A DNA stretch of 64,000 nucleotides, taken from Burkholderiales bacterium (GTDB lineage Bacteria > Pseudomonadota > Gammaproteobacteria > Burkholderiales > Burkholderiaceae_C). This document shows, piece after piece, positions 28,067 to 37,649 of this stretch. Under the pieces are notes generated by a model. The model did no database searches. It was not told the DNA's origin and saw only the letters and a program-made list of their open reading frames with translations. The stretch spans positions 1 through 64,000 of the forward strand of contig JACRBA010000130.1 in assembly GCA_016213265.1 (NCBI GenBank), given 5' to 3'. The first letter of the stretch is position 1. Each line of letters opens with the position of its first letter. The translations under genes and the position numbers were made by a program.

Positions 28067-29521
28067 TCAGGCCGTCCGGCCGTAAGTATCCTCGTAGCGG
28101 ACGATGTCGTCCTCGCCGAGGTAGCTGCCCGACTGGACTTCGATGATCTCCAGGTCCACCTTGCCGGGGTTGGCCAGGCGGTGCACCTCACCCAGCGGGA
28201 TGTAGGTGCTCTGGTTCTCCGACAGCAGGATCTTGCGTTCGCCGCAGGTCACCTCGGCCGTGCCGGTGACGACGATCCAGTGCTCCGCGCGGTGATGGTG
28301 CATCTGCAGGCTGAGCGAGGCGCCAGGACGCACCATGATGCGCTTGACCTGGAAGCGCGGGCCGGCATCGATGCTGTCGTACCAGCCCCACGGGCGGTGC
28401 ACCTTGCGGTGCAGCTGGCCCTCGCCGCGGCCACTGGCGGCCAGCTTGCCGACGATCTTCTTGACGTCCTGGCTGCGCGAGGCATCGGCCACCAGCACGG
28501 CGTCGGCGGTTTCCACCACCACCAGGTTGTCCACGCCCACGGTGCTCACCAGGCGGCCGGAGGCATGCACCAGGGTGTTGCGGGTGTCCTCCAGCAGCAC
28601 GTCGCCGACGATGGCGTTGCCGTCATCGTCCTTGCCGGCCACCTGCCACACGGCGTCCCAGGCACCCAGGTCGTTCCAGCCCGCGGCCAGCGGCACCATG
28701 CGGATGTCGAAGCCGCTGCCGGGGCAGCGCTCCATCACGGCGTAGTCCACCGACTCCGACGGCACCTGCTCGAACTCCTTCTTGCCGGGGCGCACGAACT
28801 TGGCGTCCTCGCGGCGCGCGGCCCACGAGGCCTGGGTGGCCTCGAGGATGTCGGGGCGGAACGCCGCCAGTGCCTTGAGCCACACAGAGGCCTTGAGCAC
28901 GAACATGCCGCTGTTCCAGTAGTAGCCGCCCTCGGCGAGGTAGCGCTCGGCGGTGGCCAGGTTGGGCTTCTCGACGAACTGCGCCACGGCGGCGAGCTCG
29001 CGGCCCACGGCACCCGGGGCCACGCGGATGTAGCCGTAGCCGGTCTCGGGCCGGTCGGGCGTGATGCCCAGGATGACGATGGCCCCCTGGTCGGCACCAC
29101 GCACGGCGTCCTGCAGCGCGACGGTGAAGGCCACGCCGTCGGCCACGGTCTGGTCAGCCGGCGTGACCACCAGCACCGGGTCCTCGCCGCCTTCCTGCGC
29201 CTGCAGCGCTGCCAGGGTGAGCGCCGGCGCGGTGTTGCGGCCGGAGGGCTCGAGGATCACCGCGGTGGAATCCATGCCCAGCTCGCGCAGCTGCTCGAGC
29301 ACCATGAACCGGTGCTCGGCGTTGCCCACCACGACGGGCGACTGCACCCGGATGTCGTCGCCGTCGATGGCGGCGATGCGGTCCACCGCCTGCTGGAACA
29401 GGCTGGTCTCGCCGGTGAGCACCAGGAACTGCTTGGGGTAACCCGCGCGCGACAGCGGCCACAGGCGCGTGCCGCTGCCACCGGCCATGACGACCGGCAA
29501 CACGGAGATGGATCGGGACAT
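28067..29521 (-). CDS. manC: Mannose-1-phosphate guanylyltransferase / mannose-6-phosphate isomerase
   Basis: Bifunctional AlgA/ManC/XanB type enzyme making GDP-mannose precursors: the isomerase domain converts fructose-6-P to mannose-6-P and the pyrophosphorylase makes GDP-mannose. Visible: [20 protein letters not shown] with PKQFL at the N-terminus, VVTPADQTV, FVEKPNLATAERYL, and the cupin domain near residue 375 (HRPWGWYDSIDAGPRFQVKR, LQMHHHRAEHWIVV, LGEVHRLANPG). ATG 29521 follows GAGAGG; the TTG two codons upstream in the track is unlikely. The 190 bases before it toward ugd may hold a promoter, but no convincing -35/-10 pair was seen. Confidence 0.95.
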   Translation of the reverse strand: MSRSISVLPVVMAGGSGTRLWPLSRAGYPKQFLVLTGETSLFQQAVDRIAAIDGDDIRVQSPVVVGNAEHRFMVLEQLRELGMDSTAVILEPSGRNTAPALTLAALQAQEGGEDPVLVVTPADQTVADGVAFTVALQDAVRGADQGAIVILGITPDRPETGYGYIRVAPGAVGRELAAVAQFVEKPNLATAERYLAEGGYYWNSGMFVLKASVWLKALAAFRPDILEATQASWAARREDAKFVRPGKKEFEQVPSESVDYAVMERCPGSGFDIRMVPLAAGWNDLGAWDAVWQVAGKDDDGNAIVGDVLLEDTRNTLVHASGRLVSTVGVDNLVVVETADAVLVADASRSQDVKKIVGKLAASGRGEGQLHRKVHRPWGWYDSIDAGPRFQVKRIMVRPGASLSLQMHHHRAEHWIVVTGTAEVTCGERKILLSENQSTYIPLGEVHRLANPGKVDLEIIEVQSGSYLGEDDIVRYEDTYGRTA

Positions 29522-29711
29522 CGACAACCTCTCGAGACGAATGACTGCTCACCGCGGGCAGGCAGGCTCGCCCATCACCCCGGTCCGGATGCGAACTATT
29601 GTGGCGTAGAAGCCGTGACAGTCCGGCCCCCTAGGAGGCAAGGATCGGGCCGTGTTTCGATGGGATTTCGTCACATCCGTGGGGCGGATGAACCCCAACC
29701 CTCACGAATCG

Positions 29712-31052
29712 TCACGGCCGGCCGATGCCGCGGTAGTCGAGCCCGAAGCCCCGCACGAGATCGGGGTCGTAGAGGTTGCGGCCGTCGAAGACCAGGCGGT
29801 CGGCGAGCGTGGTGGCCATCGCCTCGAAGTCCGGGGTGCGGAACTCCTTCCATTCGGTGACGACGACCAGCGCGTTGGCCCCCTGCAGCGCCGCCGGCGC
29901 CGAGGCCACGAAATGCACCTGCGCCAGCGCAGGCTCGCCCAGGTCCTGCGCGAGCACGCGGCGGGCCTCGGCCGCGGCCACCGGGTCGTAGGCCTGCACC
30001 CGGGCGCCGCGGCGCACCAGCTCGGCCACCACGACGCGGCTGGGTGCCTCGCGCATGTCGTCGGTGTTGGGCTTGAAGGCCAGGCCCCACAAGGCGAAGG
30101 TGCGGCCGTGCAGGTCCTCGCCGTAGCGCGCGACGACCTTGTCGACCAGCACGCGCTTCTGCTCCTCGTTGACCTGCTCCACCGCCGCCATCATGCGACT
30201 GGGCAGGCCGGCGTCGGCGGCCATGCGCGCCAGCGCCTTCACGTCCTTGGGGAAGCAACTGCCGCCGTAGCCCGCACCGGGGTAGAGGAAGTGGGTGCCG
30301 ATGCGGGGGTCGGAGCCGATGCCCACGCGCACCTGCTCGATGTCGGCCCCGAGCTTCTCGGCCAGGCGCGACAGCTCGTTCATGAAGCTGATGCGCGTGG
30401 CCAGCATGGCGTTGGCCGCGTACTTGGTGAACTCGGCGCTGCGCACGTCCATCACCAGCAGGCGGTCGTGGTTGCGCACGAAGGGGGCGTACAGCGCACG
30501 CAGCAGCAGCGTGGCACGCTCGTCGTCGGTGCCGATGATGATGCGGTCGGGCTTCATGAAGTCCTCGACCGCGGCGCCCTCCTTGAGGAACTCGGGGTTG
30601 GAGGCCACCGAGAACTCGAGCGTCACGCCACGCGCTGCCAGCTCGGCGGCCACCGCCTCGCGCACCTTGTCGGCCGTGCCCACGGGCACCGTGCTCTTGT
30701 CGACGATGACCTTGTGGTCGGTCATCAGCCGGCCGATGTTGCGCGCGGCCGCCGTCACGTACTGCAGGTCGGCCGAGCCGTCCTCGTCCGGCGGCGTGCC
30801 CACGGCGATGAACTGCAGCGTGCCGTGCGCCACCGAGCGGGCGATGTCGGTGGTGAACTCCAGCCGGCCGGCCGCCGCGTTGCGCTGCACCACCTCCTGC
30901 AGGCCCGGCTCATGGATGGGGATGCCGCCGCTGCGCAGGATGTCGATCTTGCGGGCGTCGACGTCGACGCACAGCACGTGGTTGCCCATCTCGGCGAGGC
31001 AGGCGCCGGTGACCAGGCCGACATAGCCGGTGCCGATGACAGTGACTTTCAT
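29712..31052 (-). CDS. ugd: UDP-glucose 6-dehydrogenase
   Basis: Oxidises UDP-glucose to UDP-glucuronate with two NAD+. The NAD-binding motif is [20 protein letters not shown] at the N-terminus; [20 protein letters not shown] and the catalytic Cys in [10 protein letters not shown] (about residue 265) are present, followed by [17 protein letters not shown] and a C-terminal UDP-binding domain. Length 446 aa is normal. It lies 13 bases after the rmlC stop, so the two are co-transcribed. UDP-glucuronate (or derived galacturonate/xylose) is thus a probable building block and gives the polymer negative charge. Confidence 0.96.
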   Translation of the reverse strand: MKVTVIGTGYVGLVTGACLAEMGNHVLCVDVDARKIDILRSGGIPIHEPGLQEVVQRNAAAGRLEFTTDIARSVAHGTLQFIAVGTPPDEDGSADLQYVTAAARNIGRLMTDHKVIVDKSTVPVGTADKVREAVAAELAARGVTLEFSVASNPEFLKEGAAVEDFMKPDRIIIGTDDERATLLLRALYAPFVRNHDRLLVMDVRSAEFTKYAANAMLATRISFMNELSRLAEKLGADIEQVRVGIGSDPRIGTHFLYPGAGYGGSCFPKDVKALARMAADAGLPSRMMAAVEQVNEEQKRVLVDKVVARYGEDLHGRTFALWGLAFKPNTDDMREAPSRVVVAELVRRGARVQAYDPVAAAEARRVLAQDLGEPALAQVHFVASAPAALQGANALVVVTEWKEFRTPDFEAMATTLADRLVFDGRNLYDPDLVRGFGLDYRGIGRP

Positions 31053-31065
31053 GGGAGCAGGCGGT

Positions 31066-31611
31066 TCAGAGGTCGAGGTCCCGCAGCCGCGGCGCCACCG
31101 CGTCCTTGGGGGAGAGCACCGGGGCCTGGCCGTCCAGGGGCCAGTCGATGGCGATGTCCGGGTCGTCCCAGCGCACCGCGCCCTCGGCGGCAGGGGCGTA
31201 GTAGTCGGTGGTCTTGTAGAGGAAGTCCGCGTCGTCGCTCAGCACCAGGAAACCATGTGCCAGGCCGGGCGGGATCCACATCTGGCGGTGGTTGTCGGCC
31301 GACAGCTCGGCGCCCACCCAGCGCCCGAAGGTCGGGCTGCCGGGCCGGATGTCCACCGCCACGTCGAACACGGCACCGCGCACCACACGCACGAGCTTGC
31401 CCTGCGCATGGGGCGCGCGCTGGAAATGCAGGCCACGCAGCACGCCGCGGGCGGAGCGCGAATGGTTGTCCTGCACGAAGCGCGTGGGGGCGCCCACGGC
31501 CGCGTCGAAGGCGCGCTCGTTGAAGCTTTCCAGGAAGAAGCCCCGCGCGTCGCCATGCACCCGCGGGGTGAGCAGCAGCACGCCGTCGAGGGCGGTGGTC
31601 TCGATCTTCAT
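31066..31611 (-). CDS. rmlC: dTDP-4-dehydrorhamnose 3,5-epimerase
   Basis: Cupin epimerase of dTDP-L-rhamnose synthesis. Signature parts: [39 protein letters not shown] with the catalytic His, [50 protein letters not shown] 31611 (MKIETT) gives 181 aa, the usual size; the track's six-residue-longer start is unneeded. rmlA is at 33.4-34.3 kb, but rmlB and rmlD were not found in the window, so rhamnose synthesis would need copies elsewhere. It is divergent from the LuxR-type regulator gene, with 158 bases between them. Confidence 0.95.
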   Translation of the reverse strand: MKIETTALDGVLLLTPRVHGDARGFFLESFNERAFDAAVGAPTRFVQDNHSRSARGVLRGLHFQRAPHAQGKLVRVVRGAVFDVAVDIRPGSPTFGRWVGAELSADNHRQMWIPPGLAHGFLVLSDDADFLYKTTDYYAPAAEGAVRWDDPDIAIDWPLDGQAPVLSPKDAVAPRLRDLDL

Positions 31612-31662
31612 GCGCGGCGATTGTCCCATGCGCCCCTGCGACGACCGCTGACGCGGGCGCGG

Positions 31663-31678
31663 GTAACCAATTGTTCAC
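31663..31678. promoter_or_regulatory. AT-rich dyad between rmlC and the LuxR-type gene
   Basis: GTAACCAATTGTTCAC is an imperfect dyad around AATT, standing out in very GC-rich DNA and placed in the divergent promoter region. The core CAATTGGT (reverse strand) occurs again near 50310 upstream of a secreted glycoside-hydrolase-like gene (GCAATTGGTAAG). It could be an operator for the neighbouring regulator; two sites are too few to establish that. Confidence 0.3.
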
Positions 31679-31769
31679 ACTTTGGCCGAACACGCGCACA
31701 GCCGGCCGGCGCAAGCCCTGCGGCCTGCCCCAAGATCCGCAGTCTGGCCCTGCCATTGCCCCACCGCCC

Positions 31770-32462
31770 ATGAACGCCACGACGACCGTCGAACTCAACG
31801 CCCTGGAATGCGAACTGTCCTACCGCGGGCCCGAGCGCCGCAGCGGCGAGCAGGCCGGTCTGGTGCGGCTGATGGCCGCGGTGCTCGACGAGGTCGACTA
31901 CGGGCTCATGCTGCTGTCGGGCGACGGCCTGGTGGTGCATGCCAACCACGCCGCCCTGCGCGAGCTGGCCACCGACCACCCGCTGGAGCTGCGCCAGCGT
32001 CGCCTGCGCGCCCGCGACACGGCGGACCAGTCCGCCCTGGCCGATGCCCTGCAGGGCGCGCGCCACCGCGGCAGCCGCACCCTGCTGAACCTGGGCAGCG
32101 ACATGGCCCGTGTGGGCGTGTCCATCGTGCCGCTGCCCCTGCCCCTGTCGTCGCGTGCGGGCGGCAACGCGGTGCTGCTCACGCTGCAGCGGGCGCAGAT
32201 CGTCGAGAAGCTGTCCGTGGGCGCCTTCGCCCGGGCACGCGGCCTGTCGCAGCGCGAGGAGGAGGTGCTGGCCGCGCTGTGTGAAGGCCTGCGCCCCCAG
32301 CAGATCGCCGAGCAGCTGGGTGTGGCGGTGGCCACCGTGCGCAGCCACGTGCACAACCTCAAGGAAAAGACGCACAGCCGCAGCATGGTGGAGCTGGTCA
32401 AGCAGGTGGCCCTGCTGCCGCCCATGGTGACGGCGCTCAAGACCCCCCGCCCGGCGGGCTGA
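31770..32462 (+). CDS. LuxR-type HTH transcriptional regulator with PAS-like N-terminus
   Basis: The C-terminal ~65 residues form a LuxR/GerE HTH: LSQREEEVLAALCEGLRPQQ, IAEQLGVAVATVRSHVHNLK. The N-terminal part (LMAAVLDEVDYGLMLLSGDG, VVHANHAALREL) resembles a PAS sensor fold. No receiver domain with phospho-Asp was seen. ATG 31770 (MNATTTVEL) is chosen; the extra upstream residues of the track ORF come from the promoter region. It is a lone plus-strand gene inside the minus-strand sugar cluster, divergent from rmlC and convergent with the methyltransferase, so it probably regulates this locus. A link to the EpsA-type regulators of EPS loci is possible but unproven. Confidence 0.88.
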   Translation: MNATTTVELNALECELSYRGPERRSGEQAGLVRLMAAVLDEVDYGLMLLSGDGLVVHANHAALRELATDHPLELRQRRLRARDTADQSALADALQGARHRGSRTLLNLGSDMARVGVSIVPLPLPLSSRAGGNAVLLTLQRAQIVEKLSVGAFARARGLSQREEEVLAALCEGLRPQQIAEQLGVAVATVRSHVHNLKEKTHSRSMVELVKQVALLPPMVTALKTPRPAG

Positions 32463-32489
32463 GGCCACGCCGCCGCGTGCGGCGCGCCG

Positions 32490-33419
32490 TCAGACGCGGC
32501 GCGCGAGCACCCGCACCGAGTCGTAGCGCCTGGCGGGCGCGGCCAGCGCGCTGCGCAGCAGCAGGCCCCAGCTCTCGCGCTGCCAGGCGCTGCTGCGGTC
32601 GGCGGCGCTGTCGGTGCGGGCGTGGATGTCGTGCAGCGCCGCGATCCATGAGGTGTCGAACTGCCGGGTGAAGCCGGTGTGGCGCACGGATTCCACCTCG
32701 AAGCCCGCGCGGCCCAGCAGGGCACGCAGGGAATCGAGCGTGAAGAAGTGCAGGTGGCGCGGCACATCGGTCCACGGCCAGCTCGCCCCGAAGGCCCAGA
32801 AGCCCAGCGCGTCGGCGTTCGGCACCTCCACCATCAGGCGGGCCCCCGCGCGCAGGCGGCCATGCGCCTGGCGCAGCGCCTCGTCGGGGTGGCGGGTGTG
32901 CTCCAGCACGTGCGACATCAGCGCGCCGTCGAACCCGGCGCCCAGCTCGGGCGGAAGCACCTCCGCCGTGCCGGCGAACACCACGCCATGGCGCTCGGCG
33001 ACCTGGCGTGCCGCCGGGTCGGGCTCCACGCCGCACGCATCGAAGCCCGCCGCGCGCAAGGCGGCCAGGTTGTGGCCGCTGCCGCAGCCGATGTCCACCA
33101 GCCGGCCCGGGGCCGCACCGAACTCCGCCGGGGAGAAATCCACCCCGCGGTCCAGCCGCCAGGCCAGGTGGGTGCGCACCCGCGCCAGCAGGCTGCCGCG
33201 CGGGGCGGCGGCGCCCGAGGCCGGGTCGGCGTGGGTGTAGTAGGCCACGCGGTAGAAGGCGGCCACCTGCTCGGCCGAGGGCTCGCCGGCCACCCGCCCG
33301 TAGCGGCACGCGTCGCACCAGTCCACGCGCCAGCGCTCGGTGCAGTCGGGGCGGCGCCAGTCGCGGGTGTCGAACAGCGCACGCATGGCCCCGTGGCACC
33401 AGGGGCAGCGGCCGGCCAT
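32490..33419 (-). CDS. SAM-dependent methyltransferase with N-terminal zinc-ribbon-like motif
   Basis: The N-terminus carries CPWCHG and CDACRY, a CxxC...CxxC pair about 30 residues apart, as in methyltransferases of the type-11/23 group in polysaccharide loci. The SAM motif is LVDIGCGSGHNLAALRAAGF (about residue 105), followed by GVEPDP, FDGALMSHVLEHTRHPDEAL and LRAGARLMVEVPNADALGFW. The C-terminus ends in YDSVRVLARRV. ATG 33419 (MAGRCPWCHG) lies 7 bases after the rmlA stop, so the long N-terminal part of the track ORF is a shadow of rmlA. Probable role: methylation of a sugar or a lipid-linked glycan; substrate unknown. Confidence 0.88.
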   Translation of the reverse strand: MAGRCPWCHGAMRALFDTRDWRRPDCTERWRVDWCDACRYGRVAGEPSAEQVAAFYRVAYYTHADPASGAAAPRGSLLARVRTHLAWRLDRGVDFSPAEFGAAPGRLVDIGCGSGHNLAALRAAGFDACGVEPDPAARQVAERHGVVFAGTAEVLPPELGAGFDGALMSHVLEHTRHPDEALRQAHGRLRAGARLMVEVPNADALGFWAFGASWPWTDVPRHLHFFTLDSLRALLGRAGFEVESVRHTGFTRQFDTSWIAALHDIHARTDSAADRSSAWQRESWGLLLRSALAAPARRYDSVRVLARRV

Positions 33420-33426
33420 GCCGGGC

Positions 33427-34329
33427 TCAGAAGACGCGGTCACGGAGCACCTGCTGCAGGTATTGGCCATAGCCGCTCTTGGCCAGCGGCGCGGCCAGCG
33501 ACTCCAGGCGGGCATCGTCGATCCAGCCCTGGCGCCAGCAGATCTCCTCGGGGCAGCAGACCTTGAGCCCCTGGCGCTTCTCGATCGTCTGCACGAAGGC
33601 GCCGGCCTCGAGGAGGCTGTCGTGCGTGCCGGTGTCGAGCCAGGCGTCGCCGCGGCCGAAGATCTGCACGTCGAGCTGGCCTGACTCGAGGTAGCCCCGG
33701 TTGAGGTCGGTGATCTCCAGCTCGCCCCGGGCGCTGGGCCGCAGGGCGCGGGCGCGGTCGACGACCTGCTCATCGTAGAAGTACAGGCCCGTCACCGCGT
33801 AGCGGCTCCTGGGGTGGGCGGGCTTTTCCTCCAGGCTGATGGCGCGGCCGCCCGCGTCGAACTCCACCACGCCGTAACGTTCGGGGTCGGTCACCGGGTA
33901 GGCGAAGACCGTGGCGCCGTCCGGCCGCGCGGCCGCGGCCTGCAGCCGGCGGCCGAGGTCGTGGCCGTAGAAGATGTTGTCGCCCAGCACGAGCGCGCTG
34001 CACTGGCCATCGAGAAAACGCTCGCCGATCAGGAACGCCTGCGCCAGGCCCTCGGGCTGGGGCTGCACGGCGTACTGCAGCGAGATGCCCCAGCGGTCGC
34101 CATCGCCCAGCAGCTGCTCGAAGCGCGGGGTGTCCTGCGGGGTGCTGATGATGAGGATCTCGCGGATGCCCGCCAGCAGCAGCGCCGACAGCGGGTAGTA
34201 CACCATCGGCTTGTCGTACACCGGCAGCAGCTGCTTGCTCATGGCCAGGGTGGCCGGGTGCAGCCGCGTGCCGGAGCCACCGGCGAGGATGATGCCCTTG
34301 CGGCGGGACGGGGAGGCGGAACGGGTCAT
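33427..34329 (-). CDS. rmlA: Glucose-1-phosphate thymidylyltransferase
   Basis: Forms dTDP-glucose from glucose-1-phosphate and dTTP, the entry to rhamnose and amino-deoxy sugars. Signature: [20 protein letters not shown], then [66 protein letters not shown] and [14 protein letters not shown], with [15 protein letters not shown] at the C-terminal side. Length 300 aa fits. The ATG overlaps the stop of the WecG/TagA gene upstream by 4 bases. It can supply dTDP-glucose to both the RmlC branch and the ketoisomerase/aminotransferase branch, given RmlB from elsewhere. Confidence 0.96.
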   Translation of the reverse strand: MTRSASPSRRKGIILAGGSGTRLHPATLAMSKQLLPVYDKPMVYYPLSALLLAGIREILIISTPQDTPRFEQLLGDGDRWGISLQYAVQPQPEGLAQAFLIGERFLDGQCSALVLGDNIFYGHDLGRRLQAAAARPDGATVFAYPVTDPERYGVVEFDAGGRAISLEEKPAHPRSRYAVTGLYFYDEQVVDRARALRPSARGELEITDLNRGYLESGQLDVQIFGRGDAWLDTGTHDSLLEAGAFVQTIEKRQGLKVCCPEEICWRQGWIDDARLESLAAPLAKSGYGQYLQQVLRDRVF

Positions 34330-35168
34330 CGCGGGTCTCCGGATCGGTCGGTGACGGGAACGGGGGCGGCGGGCACCGCCGGCGCGGGGCCGATGCCCGG
34401 GAAGGGGTCACGGTACTGGCCCGCCCGCGCCTGCGCCATCCACCACAGGAAGCGGCTGTTGCGCAGGTAGCGCCGCCCATAGCGGCGCGGCTCGCTGAGC
34501 ACGCGGTAGGCCCACTCCAGGCCCAGGCGGCGCATCCACATCGGCGCGCGGGCGACGGCGCCGGCTTCGTAGTCCAGCGTGGCGCCCACGCCCACCAGCA
34601 CGCGCACGCCGGGCAGACGGTGGCGGTGGCGCGCGAGCCAGATCTCCTGGCGCGGTGCCCCCAGGCCCAGGAACAGTGCGGTCGCCCCGCTGGCGCGCAC
34701 CTGCGCGATGGCCGCGTCGGTCTCCGCCGCGTCCTCGGCGAAGCGCATGGAGGGGCCGAGCGCGCCCACCACGATCTCGCGGCCGGCGCGCGCATTGATG
34801 CGCTGGCGTGCCTGCTCGGCCACGCCCGGCGCCGCGCCCAGCAGGAAGATGCGCACCGCCGGGTTGGCGGCGTGGCGCTGGCAATAGGCGGGCACGAAAT
34901 CGGAGCCGGTGACCTTCTCGCGCACGCCCTGGCCCTGCCAGCGCAGCGCGGCCATCACGTAATGGCTGTCCACGGTCACGAAGTCGGCGCTGCGGTAGGC
35001 CGCGACGAAGGCCGCGTCGTGCTGCAGGTGCCAGCGATGGTCGGGGTTGACGGTGAACACCAGGCCGCCCTCGGCATCGAGCCGGTCCATCAGCTCGGCC
35101 TGGGTGAGGTCGTCCGCCCACACGTTGAGCAGCGGCACGCGGCGCCAGGGGCGCGGGGGGAAATTCAT
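34326..35168 (-). CDS. WecG/TagA/CpsF family glycosyltransferase
   Basis: GT26 family (UDP-N-acetyl-mannosaminuronate or similar sugar transferase acting on a lipid-linked acceptor). Motifs: [123 protein letters not shown] and [23 protein letters not shown] 35168 (MNFPPRPW) is chosen; the track's longer frame covers the neighbouring GT2 in another frame. Overlaps of 4 bases with both neighbours show a tight operon. Sugar specificity cannot be read from the sequence. Confidence 0.92.
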   Translation of the reverse strand: MNFPPRPWRRVPLLNVWADDLTQAELMDRLDAEGGLVFTVNPDHRWHLQHDAAFVAAYRSADFVTVDSHYVMAALRWQGQGVREKVTGSDFVPAYCQRHAANPAVRIFLLGAAPGVAEQARQRINARAGREIVVGALGPSMRFAEDAAETDAAIAQVRASGATALFLGLGAPRQEIWLARHRHRLPGVRVLVGVGATLDYEAGAVARAPMWMRRLGLEWAYRVLSEPRRYGRRYLRNSRFLWWMAQARAGQYRDPFPGIGPAPAVPAAPVPVTDRSGDPR

Positions 35169-36403
35169 GGGGTGTCGTCCTTGCGCTGCGCCGTGTCGCC
35201 GCGGCCGGTGCGCACCCAAGTGGTCTGGCGCCGCGTGAGGAACCGCGCATACACGCCCAGCTTGCCCAGCACATACAGCGGGATGCCCAGCAGATCCCAG
35301 GCCGACAGCCAATGGCGGCCCCAGCGCGCCCAGGCGGCCAGCACGGCGGCCGCCAGGGCCAGGGCCGCCGCGCTGGCCAGCGCGAAGGCAGCGGCAGGCG
35401 CACGCGCCGCCGGCATCCATGCCGACAGCCCTGCGGTGGCCAGCCAGAGCGCGGTGACCAACAGCACCAGCAGCGCCAGCGGCGGCACGGCCAGATCGAG
35501 CGCCATGGCGGCCAGGCGCCCGTCGCGGCGCCGCCAGGCCTCGCGCCACAGCGGCCAGGCGCGCTGGCCGATCAGCCCGAGGTGGCCGTGCTCCCAACGC
35601 GTGCGCTGGGTGGCGGTGGCCTGCGCCGACGCCGGGAAGTGGCTCGTCACGATGGCCGCCTCGCAGAAGCGCGGCGGGTGGCCGGCGCGTGCCAGGTCCA
35701 ACCCGAGCTGCATGTCCTCGGCCAGGTGGCCCGTGGCCAGGGGCGCGTCGGCCAGCAATGCCCAGGGGAAGGCCATGCCGCTGCCCGTGAGCGGGCAGGG
35801 CCAGCCCAGGCGCTCGCCGCCGCGCGGCCGCACCTGGTTCTTCACGGCCCAGGCAAAGGCCGCCACACGGCCTGTCAGGCGGGCCGGGCCGGCATGGCCC
35901 ATGAGGTAGCAGGCCTGCACGGGCGCCTGGCGGCGCTGGCAATCCGCGGCCAGCGCGTCGAGCGCGCCGGGCGCCAGCAGGCAGTCCGCATCCACGATCA
36001 CCACCACCGGCGGCGGCGCCGTGCGCAGATGGTCCACGCCGAAGGCCAGGGCGTAGCCCTTGCCGCGCTGGTCGTCACTGTGGCGCTCCACCACCTCGGC
36101 CCCGGCGGCGCGCGCGACGGCAGCGGTGTCGTCGCTGCAGTTGTCGGCCACCACCAGCAGGCGGTCGCCCGGACGCATCTGCGCACGCATGGCGGCCAGC
36201 GGCGCAGCAAGGCCGGGCGCCTCGTCATGGGCCGGCACCAGCAGCACCACCGGCGGGCGGGCCGAGGCACCCGGTGCACGGCGGCCCGGCAGGCACGCGG
36301 CGGCCACCTGGGCGGCGAACACGAGCACGGGCAGCGCCAGCGCCAGCGCCGCGACGGCGAGCAGCGCACCGGCCAGTTCGGCGGCCACCAGGGCGGCGCT
36401 CAT
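35165..36403 (-). CDS. Membrane glycosyltransferase family 2
   Basis: An N-terminal hydrophobic segment (LAVAALALALPVLVFAAQVA) is followed by a GT2 domain: VVLLVPAHDEAPGLAAPLAA, LLVVADNCSDDTAAVARAAG, VVIVDADCLLAPGALDAL (DxD-type), LTGSGMAFPWALL, HLAEDMQLGLDLARAGH and the acceptor-side motif TQRTRWEHGHLG. Two or three C-terminal membrane segments (LALLVLLVTALWLATAG, ALALAAAVLAAWARWG) follow, so it is a processive- or membrane-bound-type enzyme. ATG 36403 overlaps the next gene's stop by 4 bases. It likely adds one residue of the repeat unit at the inner membrane. Confidence 0.9.
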   Translation of the reverse strand: MSAALVAAELAGALLAVAALALALPVLVFAAQVAAACLPGRRAPGASARPPVVLLVPAHDEAPGLAAPLAAMRAQMRPGDRLLVVADNCSDDTAAVARAAGAEVVERHSDDQRGKGYALAFGVDHLRTAPPPVVVIVDADCLLAPGALDALAADCQRRQAPVQACYLMGHAGPARLTGRVAAFAWAVKNQVRPRGGERLGWPCPLTGSGMAFPWALLADAPLATGHLAEDMQLGLDLARAGHPPRFCEAAIVTSHFPASAQATATQRTRWEHGHLGLIGQRAWPLWREAWRRRDGRLAAMALDLAVPPLALLVLLVTALWLATAGLSAWMPAARAPAAAFALASAAALALAAAVLAAWARWGRHWLSAWDLLGIPLYVLGKLGVYARFLTRRQTTWVRTGRGDTAQRKDDTP

Positions 36404-37638
36404 CGCACGGCCTCCGCCTGCGCCCACACGGCCAGGAGGCGCCGGGCCTCCGCGTCCACGCCGTGGCGCGCCCGCACCCGCTCACGGCCCGCGCGGCCCA
36501 TGGCGGCCAGCATGTCGGGCGGCGCCGCCAGGCAGGCGCGCATGGCCTGTGCGGCGGCGCTGGGCGATCCGGCCTCGAACAACCAGCCCTCCACACCGTC
36601 GCGCACCAGCTCGGGAATGCCCGCCACGTAGGTGGCGAGCACCGGGCGGCCAACGGCGAGCGCCTCCATGATGACCACGGGCAGGCCCTCGGCAAAACTG
36701 GGCAGCACCAGCGCACGCGCGGCGACCAGCTCGCGGCGCACCTGCGCGCTGGAGATCCAGCCCGTGATGCGCACCCGCGCCTGCAGGCCGTGGCGGGCGA
36801 TGGCCGCCTCGACCTGCGGCCGCATCTCGCCGTCGCCGGCCAGCACCAGGTCGAAGTCCAGGCCTTCGGCCGCCAGCCGGGCCGCCGCCTCCACCAGCAG
36901 CAGCTGGCCCTTTTGCTCGCACAGGCGGCCCACACAGACCAGGCGCGGCGCGCTCGACGGCGGTTCCGGCGCCTCGCCGAAGAAGGCGGCCTCCAGGCCG
37001 CAGTGCACCACCCGCACCTTGGGCCAGTCCTCCAGCCGCGCCCAGCGCCAGAGCTGGCTGCGGCCATAGGCGCTGATGGCCACCACGGCGTTGGCCCGGG
37101 CGATCTTCTCGCGCAGGTGCAGCGCCTCGGGTTTGTCGAATTCCTCCGGGCCGTGCACGGTGAAGCTGTAGGGCGGCCCGCCCAGCGCGTGCGCCAGCAT
37201 GGCCACCTCGGCCGCGTTGGTGCCGAAGTGCGCGTGCAGCTGCGTCGCCCCCCCGTGGCGGGCCAGGCGCTGCACCAGCGCGCAGGCCTCGGCCAGGTAG
37301 ACCAGGTGCCAAGGCCAGGCGCGGTCGGCCCGCCGGGCCACGCGCAGCGCCAGCGCCAGTGCCAGCGCGAAGCGGCGTGGTGTGGCCAGCGCCTGGCGCA
37401 GCGCCGCCCAGGCCAGGGGCGCGAGCCCGCCGTACAGCAGGTAGTGCGTGCGCCCCAGCTCCCCGCGGTCCTCGCTGTCCACGACCTCGGCGTCCCAGCC
37501 GCGCAGGGCGAAGCGCAGCACCGTGGCGCCCTGGCGCTCCAGCGCCGCGATCTCGCGGCGGATGAAGGTGTGGCTCACCTTCGGGTACTGGTTCACCAGG
37601 TAGGCGACCCGCATGGCCGGCGACGGCTGCTCGTGCAT
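36400..37638 (-). CDS. Glycosyltransferase family 4 (GT-B)
   Basis: RVAYLVNQYPKVSHTFIRRE at the N-terminus is typical of WcaL/AmsK-like GT4 enzymes of exopolysaccharide synthesis. Also seen: LHAHFGTNAAEVAMLAH, FTVHGPEEFDKP, VVAISAYGRSQLWR, VVHCGLE, LVCVGRLCEQKGQLLLVEAA, LVLAGDGEMRPQVEAAI, and the donor-binding region LPSFAEGLPVVIMEALAVGR with PVLATYVAGIPELV. Length is 412 aa from ATG 37638; ATG 37614 (MRVAYLVNQ) is an equally good start. No membrane segment. It lies 11 bases after the oxidoreductase-epimerase gene. Confidence 0.93.
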   Translation of the reverse strand: MHEQPSPAMRVAYLVNQYPKVSHTFIRREIAALERQGATVLRFALRGWDAEVVDSEDRGELGRTHYLLYGGLAPLAWAALRQALATPRRFALALALALRVARRADRAWPWHLVYLAEACALVQRLARHGGATQLHAHFGTNAAEVAMLAHALGGPPYSFTVHGPEEFDKPEALHLREKIARANAVVAISAYGRSQLWRWARLEDWPKVRVVHCGLEAAFFGEAPEPPSSAPRLVCVGRLCEQKGQLLLVEAAARLAAEGLDFDLVLAGDGEMRPQVEAAIARHGLQARVRITGWISSAQVRRELVAARALVLPSFAEGLPVVIMEALAVGRPVLATYVAGIPELVRDGVEGWLFEAGSPSAAAQAMRACLAAPPDMLAAMGRAGRERVRARHGVDAEARRLLAVWAQAEAVR

Positions 37639-37649
37639 CGGGGCGGCGC

